Assembly: GCF_038561935.1 (NCBI RefSeq)
Contig: NZ_CP102770.1
Coordinates: forward strand, 5,084,001-5,148,000
Origin: Myxococcus stipitatus
GTDB lineage: Bacteria; Myxococcota; Myxococcia; Myxococcales; Myxococcaceae
Direction: 5' to 3'
Length of the DNA: 64,000 nucleotides
Numbering within the stretch: the first letter of the stretch is position 1; every line of letters begins with the position of its first letter. Below the pieces are notes generated by a model. The model did no database searches, was not told where the DNA came from, and saw nothing but the letters and a program-made list of their open reading frames with translations. The translations under genes and the position numbers were made by a program. Shown here one piece after another: positions 17,763 to 25,384 of the stretch.

Positions 17763-17790
17763 GCTACGCGCGTGCCTGGAAAAACTTTCC
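17763..17790 (-). promoter_or_regulatory. ECF-type promoter of the DUF1592/DUF1552 operon
   Basis: On the minus strand GGAAAGTT-N14-CGTAGC ends seven bases before the ATG at 17755. The boxes and spacing are identical to those at 18815-18842 in front of the ECF sigma gene. GGAA-type -35 and CGTA-type -10 boxes about 16 bp apart are characteristic of ECF promoters. Confidence 0.55.
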
Positions 17791-17868
17791 TGCCCGGAGG
17801 GCGAGGGAGGAAGGGGCCAGTCGATGCTGGCTGGTGGACACGCGCGACGGTACTCTCGCCGCTCCCGC

Positions 17869-18807
17869 ATGACCGCTTTGCTCTGCGCGCTCTCCCTTGT
17901 CGTCTTGACCCAGACCCCAGCGATGTCGGTGTCCTTCGACCTTCGCTCTCTTTCCGAACAGGACTATCGGCGGTGGGACGGCGTGGAGCTGGAGCGGAAG
18001 GTGGCCCTGCGGCTCATCCAGGAGGGCTTCGCCGTCGTCTCGCCCCAGAGTCCGGCGCAGCTTCGCCTGCGCGCCGTGCGCACACCCGAGGGCCTGGGGC
18101 TCGAGGCCACCGGGCCCGCGCAGCGGGTCGAGCAAGGGGTTCGCGTGGGGCGGGGCTCGCTCGCGGAGCTCCACCTGGAGGTCGCACAGAAGCTCACCGA
18201 GATGACGCGGGCGGTGGCCGTGCCGCTCGCGCCCGAGCCCGAGCCCCCCGTGCCCGAAGCGCCGACGGTGCTGGCGCCCGTGGTGGTGCCTCCCGTGGAG
18301 GAGCCTGTCGTTCCTCCGCCCTCCGCGCTGGAGCTGGGCCTGGGGTTGGGCGCGCTCTGGCGGGGCGCCGGGGCCGGGGTGGATCCACACCTCCTGCTCT
18401 CCGTCCGGCGGGGCCTGGGGGCCTTCGGCGTGGATGCGGAGGTGGGATTGGGGGGGGCGCGCGAGCCAGCGCTGACGGCGTATGAGGTGCAGGGCGGGGC
18501 CTTCCTCGGCTATCGGCTCCCGGTGACGGAGCGCCTGCACCTGGAGCCCGGCGCGGGCGCGGGCCTGGTCCTCCATGTCTTCCGACTCAAGGACGCCGGG
18601 GTCTCGGAGCCGTCGGGGACCCAGGTGTCTCCCGCGGGCTGGGCCCGGATGAAGCTCCGGTGGCGGTTCACCGAGCGGCTCGCGGCGGAGGCCCGCGTGG
18701 GCCTGGGGCTGCTGCGGCCCGTGTCCCATGTGCGCGAGGGCGGGACGCTGTGGTCCCGGGGAAGCGTGCGCGTGGAGACCGGCGCGCAGCTTTCCTGGGG
18801 ACCGTAA
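17869..18807 (+). CDS. Outer-membrane beta-barrel-like protein
   Basis: About 312 residues. Signal peptide (MTALLCALSLVVLTQTPAMS), an N-terminal soluble domain (about 25-115; ELERKVALRLIQEGFAVVS resembles small periplasmic alpha/beta domains), a Pro/Val/Glu-rich linker (about 120-155), and a C-terminal domain of alternating amphipathic strands with many Gly (LELGLGLGALWRGAG, VDAEVGLGG, AEARVGLGL) ending in a strand, as expected of a small barrel. ATG 17869 is chosen for the signal peptide. It lies between two ECF-type promoters that point away from and beyond it. Function unknown. Confidence 0.65.
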   Translation: MTALLCALSLVVLTQTPAMSVSFDLRSLSEQDYRRWDGVELERKVALRLIQEGFAVVSPQSPAQLRLRAVRTPEGLGLEATGPAQRVEQGVRVGRGSLAELHLEVAQKLTEMTRAVAVPLAPEPEPPVPEAPTVLAPVVVPPVEEPVVPPPSALELGLGLGALWRGAGAGVDPHLLLSVRRGLGAFGVDAEVGLGGAREPALTAYEVQGGAFLGYRLPVTERLHLEPGAGAGLVLHVFRLKDAGVSEPSGTQVSPAGWARMKLRWRFTERLAAEARVGLGLLRPVSHVREGGTLWSRGSVRVETGAQLSWGP

Positions 18808-18814
18808 CCTTCGA

Positions 18815-18842
18815 GGAAAGTTCCTCCGTCCTCATTCGTAGC
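18815..18842 (+). promoter_or_regulatory. ECF-type autoregulatory promoter of the sigma/FecR operon
   Basis: GGAAAGTT (18815-18822), 14 bases, CGTAGC (18837-18842), 14 bases before the ATG at 18857. It matches the promoter at 17763-17790 in both boxes and spacing. The -35 box is part of a palindrome GAGGAA-AG-TTCCTC (18813-18826). Confidence 0.55.
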
Positions 18843-18856
18843 TGCTCAGGTGCTGG

Positions 18857-19417
18857 ATGTCGCGCGCTCTCCACCCCAAGGCTCCGCCCACCGTGCCTTC
18901 CCGGCCCGTGTCATTCGACGCGCTCTACGAGGAGCATGCGGAGGACGTCTATATCTGGGCCATGCGATACGCGGCCGGTCGCTCGGGCTGGGCCGAAGAC
19001 ATCACCCATGACGTCTTCCTCAAGGTCTGGGAGCACCAGGCCTGGCTGCGCGAGGAGGACGTGCGGGGCTGGCTCTTTCGCGTCACGCAGAACGTGGCGT
19101 TCTCCGCGCTGCGGCGCGAGAAGACGTTTCGACAGCGCATCGCCGACCTCTTGTTTCCGTCTCAGCCCACACAGACGGAGTCCACGCCGGAGAAGGACCT
19201 CGTGCGACGCGAGGCGGTGCGAAGTGCCACGGCGGCGTTGGACCGCTTGCCAGGGCAGGAGCGGGTGGTGATGGCACTGAAGATCCTGGATGACCTGAGC
19301 CAGCGGGAGATTGCCCAGCTCCTCTCGCTGTCAGAGGGCTATGTGTCGAAGCTGATCAGCCGCGCCCACGGCCGGCTGACCGCTTGGGGATGGGAGGTGG
19401 AAGATGGAACCCCGTGA
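18857..19417 (+). CDS. RNA polymerase ECF-type sigma factor
   Basis: 186 residues. Sigma70 region 2 (about 18-85: FDALYEEHAEDVYIWAMRYA, then DITHDVFLKVWEH and RGWLFRVTQNVAFSALRR) and region 4 (about 125-180: LDRLPGQERVVMALKILDDL, SQREIAQLLSLSEGYVSKLI) with a charged linker; no region 1 or 3, as in ECF factors. Overlaps the FecR-domain gene by 14 bp, which probably encodes its membrane regulator. The upstream ECF-like promoter suggests positive autoregulation. If transcription starts 6-8 bases after the -10 box, the leader is very short; a GTG at 18893 is an alternative start. Confidence 0.92.
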   Translation: MSRALHPKAPPTVPSRPVSFDALYEEHAEDVYIWAMRYAAGRSGWAEDITHDVFLKVWEHQAWLREEDVRGWLFRVTQNVAFSALRREKTFRQRIADLLFPSQPTQTESTPEKDLVRREAVRSATAALDRLPGQERVVMALKILDDLSQREIAQLLSLSEGYVSKLISRAHGRLTAWGWEVEDGTP

Positions 19418-20447
19418 CTTCCGCGCGGAGCTCCGGCGCGAGGACTCGCTCCGCCGTGAGCAAGGAATGCCCGTCGGTGTGCGGACCCGGCTGGGTGCGC
19501 GCCTGCGGGAGGCTCGCGAGCCGAGGCCCGCCGCATGGCACCGCCGTCCGGTGTCCTGGGGCCTCGCCGCGTCGGCGATGGTGGCGGTGGTGGCGCTCGG
19601 GGTGTTCTTCCCGCGGGCGCCCGCGTCACGTTCCCTGGGGGGACTCGAGGTGGCGCGGGCCAGCGCCGACCTGTCGGCCCGGGAAGAGGCCGAGGGCGTG
19701 GAGATTCAAGGGGGCGAGGCCGCCCTGGTGGACGTGGCCCGAGGCATCACCCTCCAGAACCAGGGCCCGCTCGTGGTGCGCCGTGAGCCCTCGGGTGTGC
19801 GGCTGGTCCGGGGGCGCGCGGAGTTCTCGGTGAAGCACCGCCAGGTGGATGCTCCGCCCGCCGTCGTGCTCGTGTCGGGCGGTGCCATCGAAATCATGGG
19901 CACGCGCTTCACGGTGGAGGAGCGGGGGACGGGCGGCTCGGTCACCCTGCATGAGGGCGCCATCGCCTTCCGTCGGCTGGGGGGCGAGGTGGTCTCCATG
20001 AGGGTGGGACAGACGCTGGAGTGGCCGGAGCTGGAGCCTGTCGAGCCCGTGCTTCCAGATGCGCCAGCACCTCCCGAGCCGGAGCGGCCGCAACCCGTGG
20101 CCCTGCCGCCGGAGCGGAAGGTCGTCTCCACCCGGACGCCGTCCGCGCCGGTGCGCGCTCCGAGCGTGGAGGATGTGCTGCGGGAGCTGGAGGTGCTTCG
20201 GGGCCGGCGCGAGTTCGAGCAGGCGGCGAAGTACCTCGAGGCGTCGATGCAGCAGCAGCCGGCGGCGACGCGGGAGCGCCTGAGCTTCGAGCTGGGCTCG
20301 TTGCTGACGCACCAGCTCAAGGATTCGCGGCGCGCCTGTGCCCACTGGGACCTGCACGAGCGGCGGTTCCGGCGCGGGCACTACGCGGAATCGGTCCAGC
20401 GTGCCCGAGGGGCGCTGTCCTGTCCTGGCCATGAGGACAGGCGATGA
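19404..20447 (+). CDS. FecR-domain membrane protein, probable sigma-factor regulator
   Basis: 347 residues. Cytoplasmic N-terminal segment (about 1-48), one membrane helix (SWGLAASAMVAVVALGVFF), then a periplasmic FecR domain (about 75-215; VVLVSGGAIEIMGTRFTVEE and GAIAFRRLGGEV are typical) and a Pro-rich linker leading to a C-terminal TPR-like helical region (about 250-345). Known FecR proteins carry surface signals to an ECF sigma factor. The lack of an obvious N-terminal zinc-type anti-sigma domain leaves sign and mechanism open. Overlaps the sigma gene by 14 bp and the lipoprotein gene by 4 bp, so the three form one operon. Confidence 0.85.
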   Translation: MEPRDFRAELRREDSLRREQGMPVGVRTRLGARLREAREPRPAAWHRRPVSWGLAASAMVAVVALGVFFPRAPASRSLGGLEVARASADLSAREEAEGVEIQGGEAALVDVARGITLQNQGPLVVRREPSGVRLVRGRAEFSVKHRQVDAPPAVVLVSGGAIEIMGTRFTVEERGTGGSVTLHEGAIAFRRLGGEVVSMRVGQTLEWPELEPVEPVLPDAPAPPEPERPQPVALPPERKVVSTRTPSAPVRAPSVEDVLRELEVLRGRREFEQAAKYLEASMQQQPAATRERLSFELGSLLTHQLKDSRRACAHWDLHERRFRRGHYAESVQRARGALSCPGHEDRR

Positions 20448-20995
20448 GGCGGGGGCCTTGGAGCGCGTGGGTGCTGGCGGCCGTGCTGTGTGGCTGCGAT
20501 CCCGCCGTCATCGACCATTCGCCGACCTCCAACCTGCTCGATGCCGAGACGGCCTCGCTGGAGACAGGGAAGGGCGTCTGGACGGCGTGGTTCGCGGTCG
20601 CCATCTCCAGCGCGCCCACCGCCGCGAGGGAAGGTGACGCGGGCCTGCGCGTGGAGGTGACCGAGCCATATGGTTGGGGTGTCGCCACCGACAACTGGCC
20701 GGGCTTCGTCGCCGCGCCCGGGGCTCACCGCGCGTCGTTCTGGGCGCGAGGGACCGCTGGCCGCTCGCTGGTCGCCGAGATGAAGGTCAAGTGGCGCGAC
20801 GCGAGTGGCCGGGAGCTGCGCGCGGAGACACTCGCCAGCCCCGTGCTCTCCGGCCAGTGGGTCCGGATGGAGCGAGAGCTGACGGCTCCGGCCGGAACCG
20901 AGCGGGTGTCCGTGGAAGTGACAGGCGCCGAAGGCAGCCCCGGCGATGTCATCGACCTGGACGTGCTCGTGGTGCAGGCCTTGAGCGCCCCGTGA
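20444..20995 (+). CDS. Lipoprotein with jelly-roll, carbohydrate-binding-like domain
   Basis: 183 residues. Signal peptide with lipobox LCGC (Cys18). The mature part reads as one beta-sandwich: GDAGLRVEVTEPYGWGVATD, APGAHRASFWARGTAGRSL, WVRMERELTAPAGTERVSVE and a final strand. This strand order matches CBM4/9- and galactose-binding-like modules. Third gene of the sigma/FecR operon with a 4-bp overlap, so it may be the envelope component that senses or reacts to the signal. Ligand not predictable. Confidence 0.7.
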   Translation: MRRGPWSAWVLAAVLCGCDPAVIDHSPTSNLLDAETASLETGKGVWTAWFAVAISSAPTAAREGDAGLRVEVTEPYGWGVATDNWPGFVAAPGAHRASFWARGTAGRSLVAEMKVKWRDASGRELRAETLASPVLSGQWVRMERELTAPAGTERVSVEVTGAEGSPGDVIDLDVLVVQALSAP

Positions 20996-21108
20996 GCGTG
21001 TAGGCCCTTGGGCCAATAGCCATGGACTGACACACGAAGTAGAGAGCTCTGCTTCGTAGCCAGTCTTCATTTCTCATGGACGGATAGTCATTGGCTGTCA
21101 TGGGCTGC

Positions 21109-21139
21109 CGACTCCAGGTCTGGCTCATGCTTGGAGTCG
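21109..21139 (+). terminator. Hairpin downstream of the sigma/FecR operon
   Basis: CGACTCCA (21109-21116) pairs with TGGAGTCG (21132-21139), an 8-bp stem with a 15-base loop in the 248-bp gap before the next gene. It may end the sigma operon or act in the leader of the 21244 gene. Confidence 0.4.
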
Positions 21140-21243
21140 CATGAGTCATTCCTGAATCTGGATTGACAGCACCGCCAGTGTCATCGGAGAACCCCGCGCT
21201 CCGCGTTTTCGCCGCCCATGTCGGGCGCTCGCGAGGAAGACTC

Positions 21244-22689
21244 ATGTCATTCTTGTTTTCAAAGTGGCTCGCGGTCCCGGCCACGGCCTTGCGCACCGGA
21301 TGGGTGCTTGGACTGGCCGCCTGCACGCTCGTCGCTTGTAACGACCTGGAGCGGGACGGCGAAGAGCCGGTGGCCCAGAGCCTGGCCGTCGAGGTCGCCG
21401 AGGATGCGTCCGTCGAGGTGAAGCTGTCGGCCAGCGGCTTCGGGACGCTGGTCTTCGGCATCGTCACCCCTCCGAGCCATGGCACGTTGAGCGAGCTCCG
21501 CCCGGATGGCACGGCCACCTACACGCCTGAGGCCGACTTCCAGGGGGAGGATGCCATCACCTTCCAGGCCATCGACCACTGGGGCCAGCGCGCCCAGGGC
21601 AAGGTGACCCTCATCGTCACTCCGACGAACGATGCGCCGACGATTTCTCCTGTGGCTGACCAGCGCATCACCTCGGGGGGCTCGACGGGCGCGCTGCCGT
21701 TCACCGTGGGAGACGTGGATACCGCCGCGGAGGGCCTCACGGTCACCGCCACGTCCTCCAACACGAACCTGGTGCCCAACGACCCGAGCAAGCTCGTCCT
21801 GGGAGGCACTGGCGCCAACCGCACCCTCGACGTCATTGCGGCTTCCGGCGTCCGCGGGACCACCACCATCACCGTCGCGGTGAGTGACGGCGTCTCCACC
21901 ACCTCCACCACGTTCACCGTCGAGGTCACGGGCTCCGCGAGCCTCTACTGGGTGACGGCGGCTGGCTCGCTGTGGAGGGTGGACGTGGATGGGGCGAATG
22001 CGGTGGAGCTCAAGACGGGCATCACGGGGGCCGCCGTCGTGGCCACGGACCCGGTCACCCGGACCGTCTTCTACAAGCGGGACAGCGCCATCGTCCGGGT
22101 GGACAGTGAGGGGAAGAATCCGGTCGATATCGTTCCGAATGGAGGGTTCCCCAGCGGGCTGACCGTGGATGCGACGAACCGCAAGCTGTACTGGTCTGAC
22201 TTCAACGGGAGGCGCGTCATGCGCGCCGACCTGGATGGAAGCAATCCGTCGCAGGTCCTTGGGAGTATCGACAGCCCGTCCGCTCTCGCGGTCGATGCCG
22301 CGCAGGGCAAGGTGTATGTCATCACCTATAACAACACGGCCATCATCCGCTTCAACCTGGATGGCACCGGACGGGAGACCCTGGCCTCCAGCCTGGGCGG
22401 GCAGGGCGTGGGGTTGGCGCTCGACCTGGCCGGGAGCAAGCTGTACTTCGCGACCCGCTCGGACAGCATCTATGTCGCCCACCTGGATGGCTCCAACGTC
22501 ACTCCGCTGGTGACGAAGCAGACCGCGGTTCATGGGGTGGCCATCGATGTCGCGGCGGGACGGCTCTATTGGCCGGACTGGCTGGGGGAGGCGGTCCGGA
22601 GCGCCCAGCTGTCCGACGGCGGTGATGTGCGGACGCTGAGGTCGGGTGGCGGCCGGAACATGGGGCTGGCCTGGATGCCCGCGCCGTAG
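21244..22689 (+). CDS. Lipoprotein with cadherin/Ig-like domains and a YWTD beta-propeller
   Basis: About 481 residues. Lipobox LVAC gives the acylated Cys near residue 32. Two Ig/cadherin-like domains follow (about 45-240; PPSHGTLSELRPDGTATYTP and EDAITFQAIDHWGQ are typical VCBS/Big repeats), then five to six YWTD (LDL-receptor type) propeller blades, e.g. NRKLYWSDFNGRRVMRADLD and GRLYWPDWLGEAVRSAQL. Such propellers usually bind proteins. ATG 21244 is chosen for the signal peptide. The stop is only 2 bp before the collagenase remnant, in another frame; the propeller itself looks complete. Confidence 0.85.
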   Translation: MSFLFSKWLAVPATALRTGWVLGLAACTLVACNDLERDGEEPVAQSLAVEVAEDASVEVKLSASGFGTLVFGIVTPPSHGTLSELRPDGTATYTPEADFQGEDAITFQAIDHWGQRAQGKVTLIVTPTNDAPTISPVADQRITSGGSTGALPFTVGDVDTAAEGLTVTATSSNTNLVPNDPSKLVLGGTGANRTLDVIAASGVRGTTTITVAVSDGVSTTSTTFTVEVTGSASLYWVTAAGSLWRVDVDGANAVELKTGITGAAVVATDPVTRTVFYKRDSAIVRVDSEGKNPVDIVPNGGFPSGLTVDATNRKLYWSDFNGRRVMRADLDGSNPSQVLGSIDSPSALAVDAAQGKVYVITYNNTAIIRFNLDGTGRETLASSLGGQGVGLALDLAGSKLYFATRSDSIYVAHLDGSNVTPLVTKQTAVHGVAIDVAAGRLYWPDWLGEAVRSAQLSDGGDVRTLRSGGGRNMGLAWMPAP

Positions 22690-22691
22690 AG

Positions 22692-23261
22692 ATGTACGCC
22701 GGCGTGGTGTTCGACATCAGCACCAACAACGGCGGTATCTACATGGAGGGGAACCCAGCCGCCCCGGGCAATCAGGCACGCTTCTATGCCTACGAGGCGG
22801 AGTGGTTGCGGCCCACGTTCGAGATCTGGAACCTGCGCCACGAGTACGTCCACTACCTGGACGGGCGCTTCAACATGAAGGGCGACTTCAACACGTCCTA
22901 CTTCTGGTCCACCACCTGGTGGTCGGAGGGACTGGCTGAGTACATCTCCAAGAAGCGAGACAACGCCTCCGCCGTCCAGGTGGGCCGGAACAAGACCTAC
23001 CAGCTCAGCCAGGTCTTCCGAAACACGCTCGAGAGCGGCTCCGAGCGTGTGTATTCCTGGGGCTACCTCGCGGCGCGCTTCATGTTCGAGAAGCACGCGA
23101 GTCAGGTGAATACCATCCTCGGTCACTTCCGCTCGGGCAACTACTCCACGTACTACTACAACGTCCTGCCTGGAATCGGGACGTCGTACGACGCGGAGTT
23201 CCATCAGTGGATTGACTGCGTCGCCACCGCGAGCAACCCGAGCACCTGCGCCAATCCTTGA
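22692..23261 (+). CDS. Truncated M9-family collagenase (catalytic-core remnant)
   Basis: 189 residues matching only the C-terminal catalytic subdomain of M9 collagenases. Zinc ligands are intact: HEYVH (His50, Glu51, His54) followed by YLDGRF, and the third-ligand glutamate in WWSEGLAEY (Glu79). The usual N-terminal activator domain and the signal peptide are missing: the frame begins directly at YAGVVFDISTNNGGIYMEG, which in full-length enzymes lies deep inside the protein. Best read as the 3' remnant of a deleted or rearranged gene, possibly still translated by coupling to the upstream gene. Activity is doubtful without export. Confidence 0.75.
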   Translation: MYAGVVFDISTNNGGIYMEGNPAAPGNQARFYAYEAEWLRPTFEIWNLRHEYVHYLDGRFNMKGDFNTSYFWSTTWWSEGLAEYISKKRDNASAVQVGRNKTYQLSQVFRNTLESGSERVYSWGYLAARFMFEKHASQVNTILGHFRSGNYSTYYYNVLPGIGTSYDAEFHQWIDCVATASNPSTCANP

Positions 23262-23291
23262 GTGTTTCCCGAGAGGCTGAGCGTCTGGATT

Positions 23292-23323
23292 GGGCGCCCG
23301 TCGTCATCATGGGCCGGGCGCCC
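23292..23323. terminator. Bidirectional terminator
   Basis: GGGCGCCCG (23292-23300) pairs perfectly with CGGGCGCCC (23315-23323), 14-base loop, between the convergent collagenase remnant and tetR-type gene. Confidence 0.65.
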
Positions 23324-23386
23324 GTCGCTGCTTCGTGAGTCGTTGGTGAGGGGCCCACCTTCCCGCTGGCGCGAGCGGACGCGAGA

Positions 23387-23971
23387 TCAACGTCGCGGCT
23401 CGTTGGCGGAGAGGAGGGCGTCGAACGCGGCGCGCACCCGATTCCCGACGTCCTCGCGGGGGGTGGGCGAGAGCTTCCCGTCGAGGTGCAGGAACGCCAG
23501 GCCGTGAACCAGCCCCCAGGCGGCGGTGGCGAGGGACGGTGCATCCACGTGGGGGAAGATGCTGGCCAGGACGTGCGCGAGCAGGTCGTGCAGCTCGCTG
23601 GCCGCCTGGACGCGTTGGTCGCTCTTGTCGTCGCAGGGCTTCCCGAACATGAGCCGGAACAGCGCGGGCCGCTCGAGCGCGAAGTGGACGTAGGCAACCC
23701 CCAGCTCGCCGAGCTCCGAGGCCGTCGAGGGGAGGGCGCGACCCTCGGTCAGCCGGGCCTTCAGGTCTCGGAAGCCCTCGGTGGCCAGCGCCGACTCGAG
23801 CGCCTCCCGGTCCGCGAAGTGCCGGTACGGCGCCGTGGGCGAGACGCCTGCCCGACGCGCGACCGCGCGCAGTGAGAACTCCTCCCCCTCCTCGAGCATC
23901 TGCATCGCGGCCTCCAGCAGCGCCGCTCGCAGGTCTCCGTGGTGGTATCCCACCTTGCTTGATGTTGACAT
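23387..23971 (-). CDS. TetR/AcrR family transcriptional repressor
   Basis: 194 residues. The N-terminal HTH (YHHGDLRAALLEAAMQMLEE, SLRAVARRAGVSPTAPYRHF) is classic TetR. The C-terminal ligand domain has the WGLVHGLAFLHLDG motif of the TetR 'WHG' subfamily. Divergent from the Old Yellow Enzyme gene; an inverted repeat overlapping a near-consensus promoter begins directly at its start codon, so it very probably represses both genes until an inducer, perhaps an electrophilic substrate of the enzyme, binds. Confidence 0.92.
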   Translation of the reverse strand: MSTSSKVGYHHGDLRAALLEAAMQMLEEGEEFSLRAVARRAGVSPTAPYRHFADREALESALATEGFRDLKARLTEGRALPSTASELGELGVAYVHFALERPALFRLMFGKPCDDKSDQRVQAASELHDLLAHVLASIFPHVDAPSLATAAWGLVHGLAFLHLDGKLSPTPREDVGNRVRAAFDALLSANEPRR

Positions 23972-24002
23972 CGCTTACATTCCTCTTATGAATATGTGAG
24001 CG
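23965..24002 (+). promoter_or_regulatory. Sigma-70-type promoter overlapped by a TetR operator
   Basis: TTGACA (23965-23970), 16 bases, TATGAA (23987-23992) points toward the enzyme gene. Between and over these boxes lies an inverted repeat: CGCTTACATTC (23972-23982) and GAATATGTGAGCG (23990-24002). This is the classic layout for repression by occlusion. Confidence 0.6.
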
Positions 24003-24040
24003 CCGTAAACATAGCCCCGGCGCCCGAAGGAGGAAACGCG

Positions 24041-25288
24041 ATGTCATCCACCCTGTTTGCGCCCTTGGTGCTCCCGAGCGGAGCGGTCCTGCCCAACCGG
24101 CTGGTGAAGGCGGCGATGGAGGAGAACATGGCCGGAGAGGGCCAGCTCCCCGAGGCGTCGCTCCAGCAGCTCTATCGACGATGGAGCCAGGGGGGCGCGG
24201 GGTTGCTCATCACGGGGAACGTGATGGTGCATGCGGAGGCCCTGACGGGGCCGGGTGGAGTCGTTCTCGATGCGCACTCGCCCCTGGAGCCGTTCCGGCT
24301 CTGGGCGGAGGCGGCCAGGAGCGGTGGGGCGCGGGTGTGGATGCAGATCAACCATCCAGGGCGGCAGGTGATGGCCGACATGCCTGGGGTGGCGTGGGGG
24401 CCCTCGGCGATTCGGGTCGACATCGGCAAGCACAGCACGCGAATGGCGCAGCCGGTGGAGATGACGGCCGAGCAGATCGACGCGACTGTCGCACGCTTCG
24501 CGGAGACGGCGCGGCGCGCGGAGCAGGCGGGGTTCGATGGCGTCGAGGTGCATGCGGCGCACGGCTACCTGGTGTCCCAGTTCCTCTCGCCGCTGGCGAA
24601 CCGGCGGACGGACCGCTGGGGTGGCAGCCTGGAGAACCGGGCGCGCCTGCTCCTGGACATCGTGCGCGCGGTGAGGGCGGTGGTCGGCGCGAGGTTCGCG
24701 GTGGCGGTGAAGTTGAACTCGGCCGACTTCCAGCGGGGAGGGTTCGATGCGGCCGACGCCCGGGCGGTGATTGAGATGCTCGCGCCGCTGGGGGTCGATG
24801 TCGTCGAGCTGTCGGGTGGCAGCTATGAGAGCCCCGCGATGGCGGGCCGGTCCGCCGACGCGCGGACCCTGGCTCGGGAGGCGTACTTCCTCGAGCTCGC
24901 CAAGGACCTGGCACGCGGCAGCCCGCTTCCGCTGATGCTGACCGGAGGCATCGTCCGGCGGCCCGTGGCGGAGGAGGTGCTGGCGGAAGGGGTCCAGCTG
25001 GTCGGCATGGGCACGGCGCTCGCGGTGGACCCGGACCTTCCGAACAAGTGGAAGACGCAGGCCGACGCACGGGTTGAGCTCCAACCCATCACCCTCCAGG
25101 ACAAGTCGATGGCGTCGGCCGTGGGCATGGCGCGCGTGCGCTATCAGCTTCGCCGGCTCGGGCGTGGCGGAGTTCCACGTCCGAGCGTCAGTCCCTTGCT
25201 CGCTTATGCACGAGAGGCGCTGAGCCGGCGCTGCTCGCTGCGGCGCTACCGGAAGTGGCTGCTCGCGCGGCAGCGCGCGAGCATGTAG
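24041..25288 (+). CDS. NADH:flavin oxidoreductase, Old Yellow Enzyme family
   Basis: About 415 residues, a single TIM-barrel OYE domain. Signatures: LPNRLVKAAMEENMA near the N-terminus (FMN contact), GVEVHAAHGYLVSQFLSPLA (His pair that binds the substrate carbonyl), NRRTDRWGGSLENRARLLL (the highly conserved OYE block), and the phosphate-binding LMLTGGIVRRPVAEEVL. Known OYEs reduce activated C=C bonds of enals, enones or nitro-compounds with NAD(P)H. ATG 24041 has GAAGGAGG in front. No C-terminal FeS/FAD domain, so a stand-alone reductase. Regulated by the divergent TetR gene. Confidence 0.92.
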   Translation: MSSTLFAPLVLPSGAVLPNRLVKAAMEENMAGEGQLPEASLQQLYRRWSQGGAGLLITGNVMVHAEALTGPGGVVLDAHSPLEPFRLWAEAARSGGARVWMQINHPGRQVMADMPGVAWGPSAIRVDIGKHSTRMAQPVEMTAEQIDATVARFAETARRAEQAGFDGVEVHAAHGYLVSQFLSPLANRRTDRWGGSLENRARLLLDIVRAVRAVVGARFAVAVKLNSADFQRGGFDAADARAVIEMLAPLGVDVVELSGGSYESPAMAGRSADARTLAREAYFLELAKDLARGSPLPLMLTGGIVRRPVAEEVLAEGVQLVGMGTALAVDPDLPNKWKTQADARVELQPITLQDKSMASAVGMARVRYQLRRLGRGGVPRPSVSPLLAYAREALSRRCSLRRYRKWLLARQRASM

Positions 25289-25384
25289 GCCGCTGACGCA
25301 GGCGCATGAGAGGAAATCCGATGGCTCCGGGGCTGTCAGTGGCGCACGATCTGTTGCGGGAGCTCCTGTCCAACAACGTGATGC

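Noticed and set aside
21244..23261. A single gene split by a frameshift (YWTD lipoprotein plus collagenase)
   Set aside because: The propeller ends naturally, and full collagenases do not carry a YWTD propeller in place of the activator domain. Two separate genes with a deletion junction fit better.
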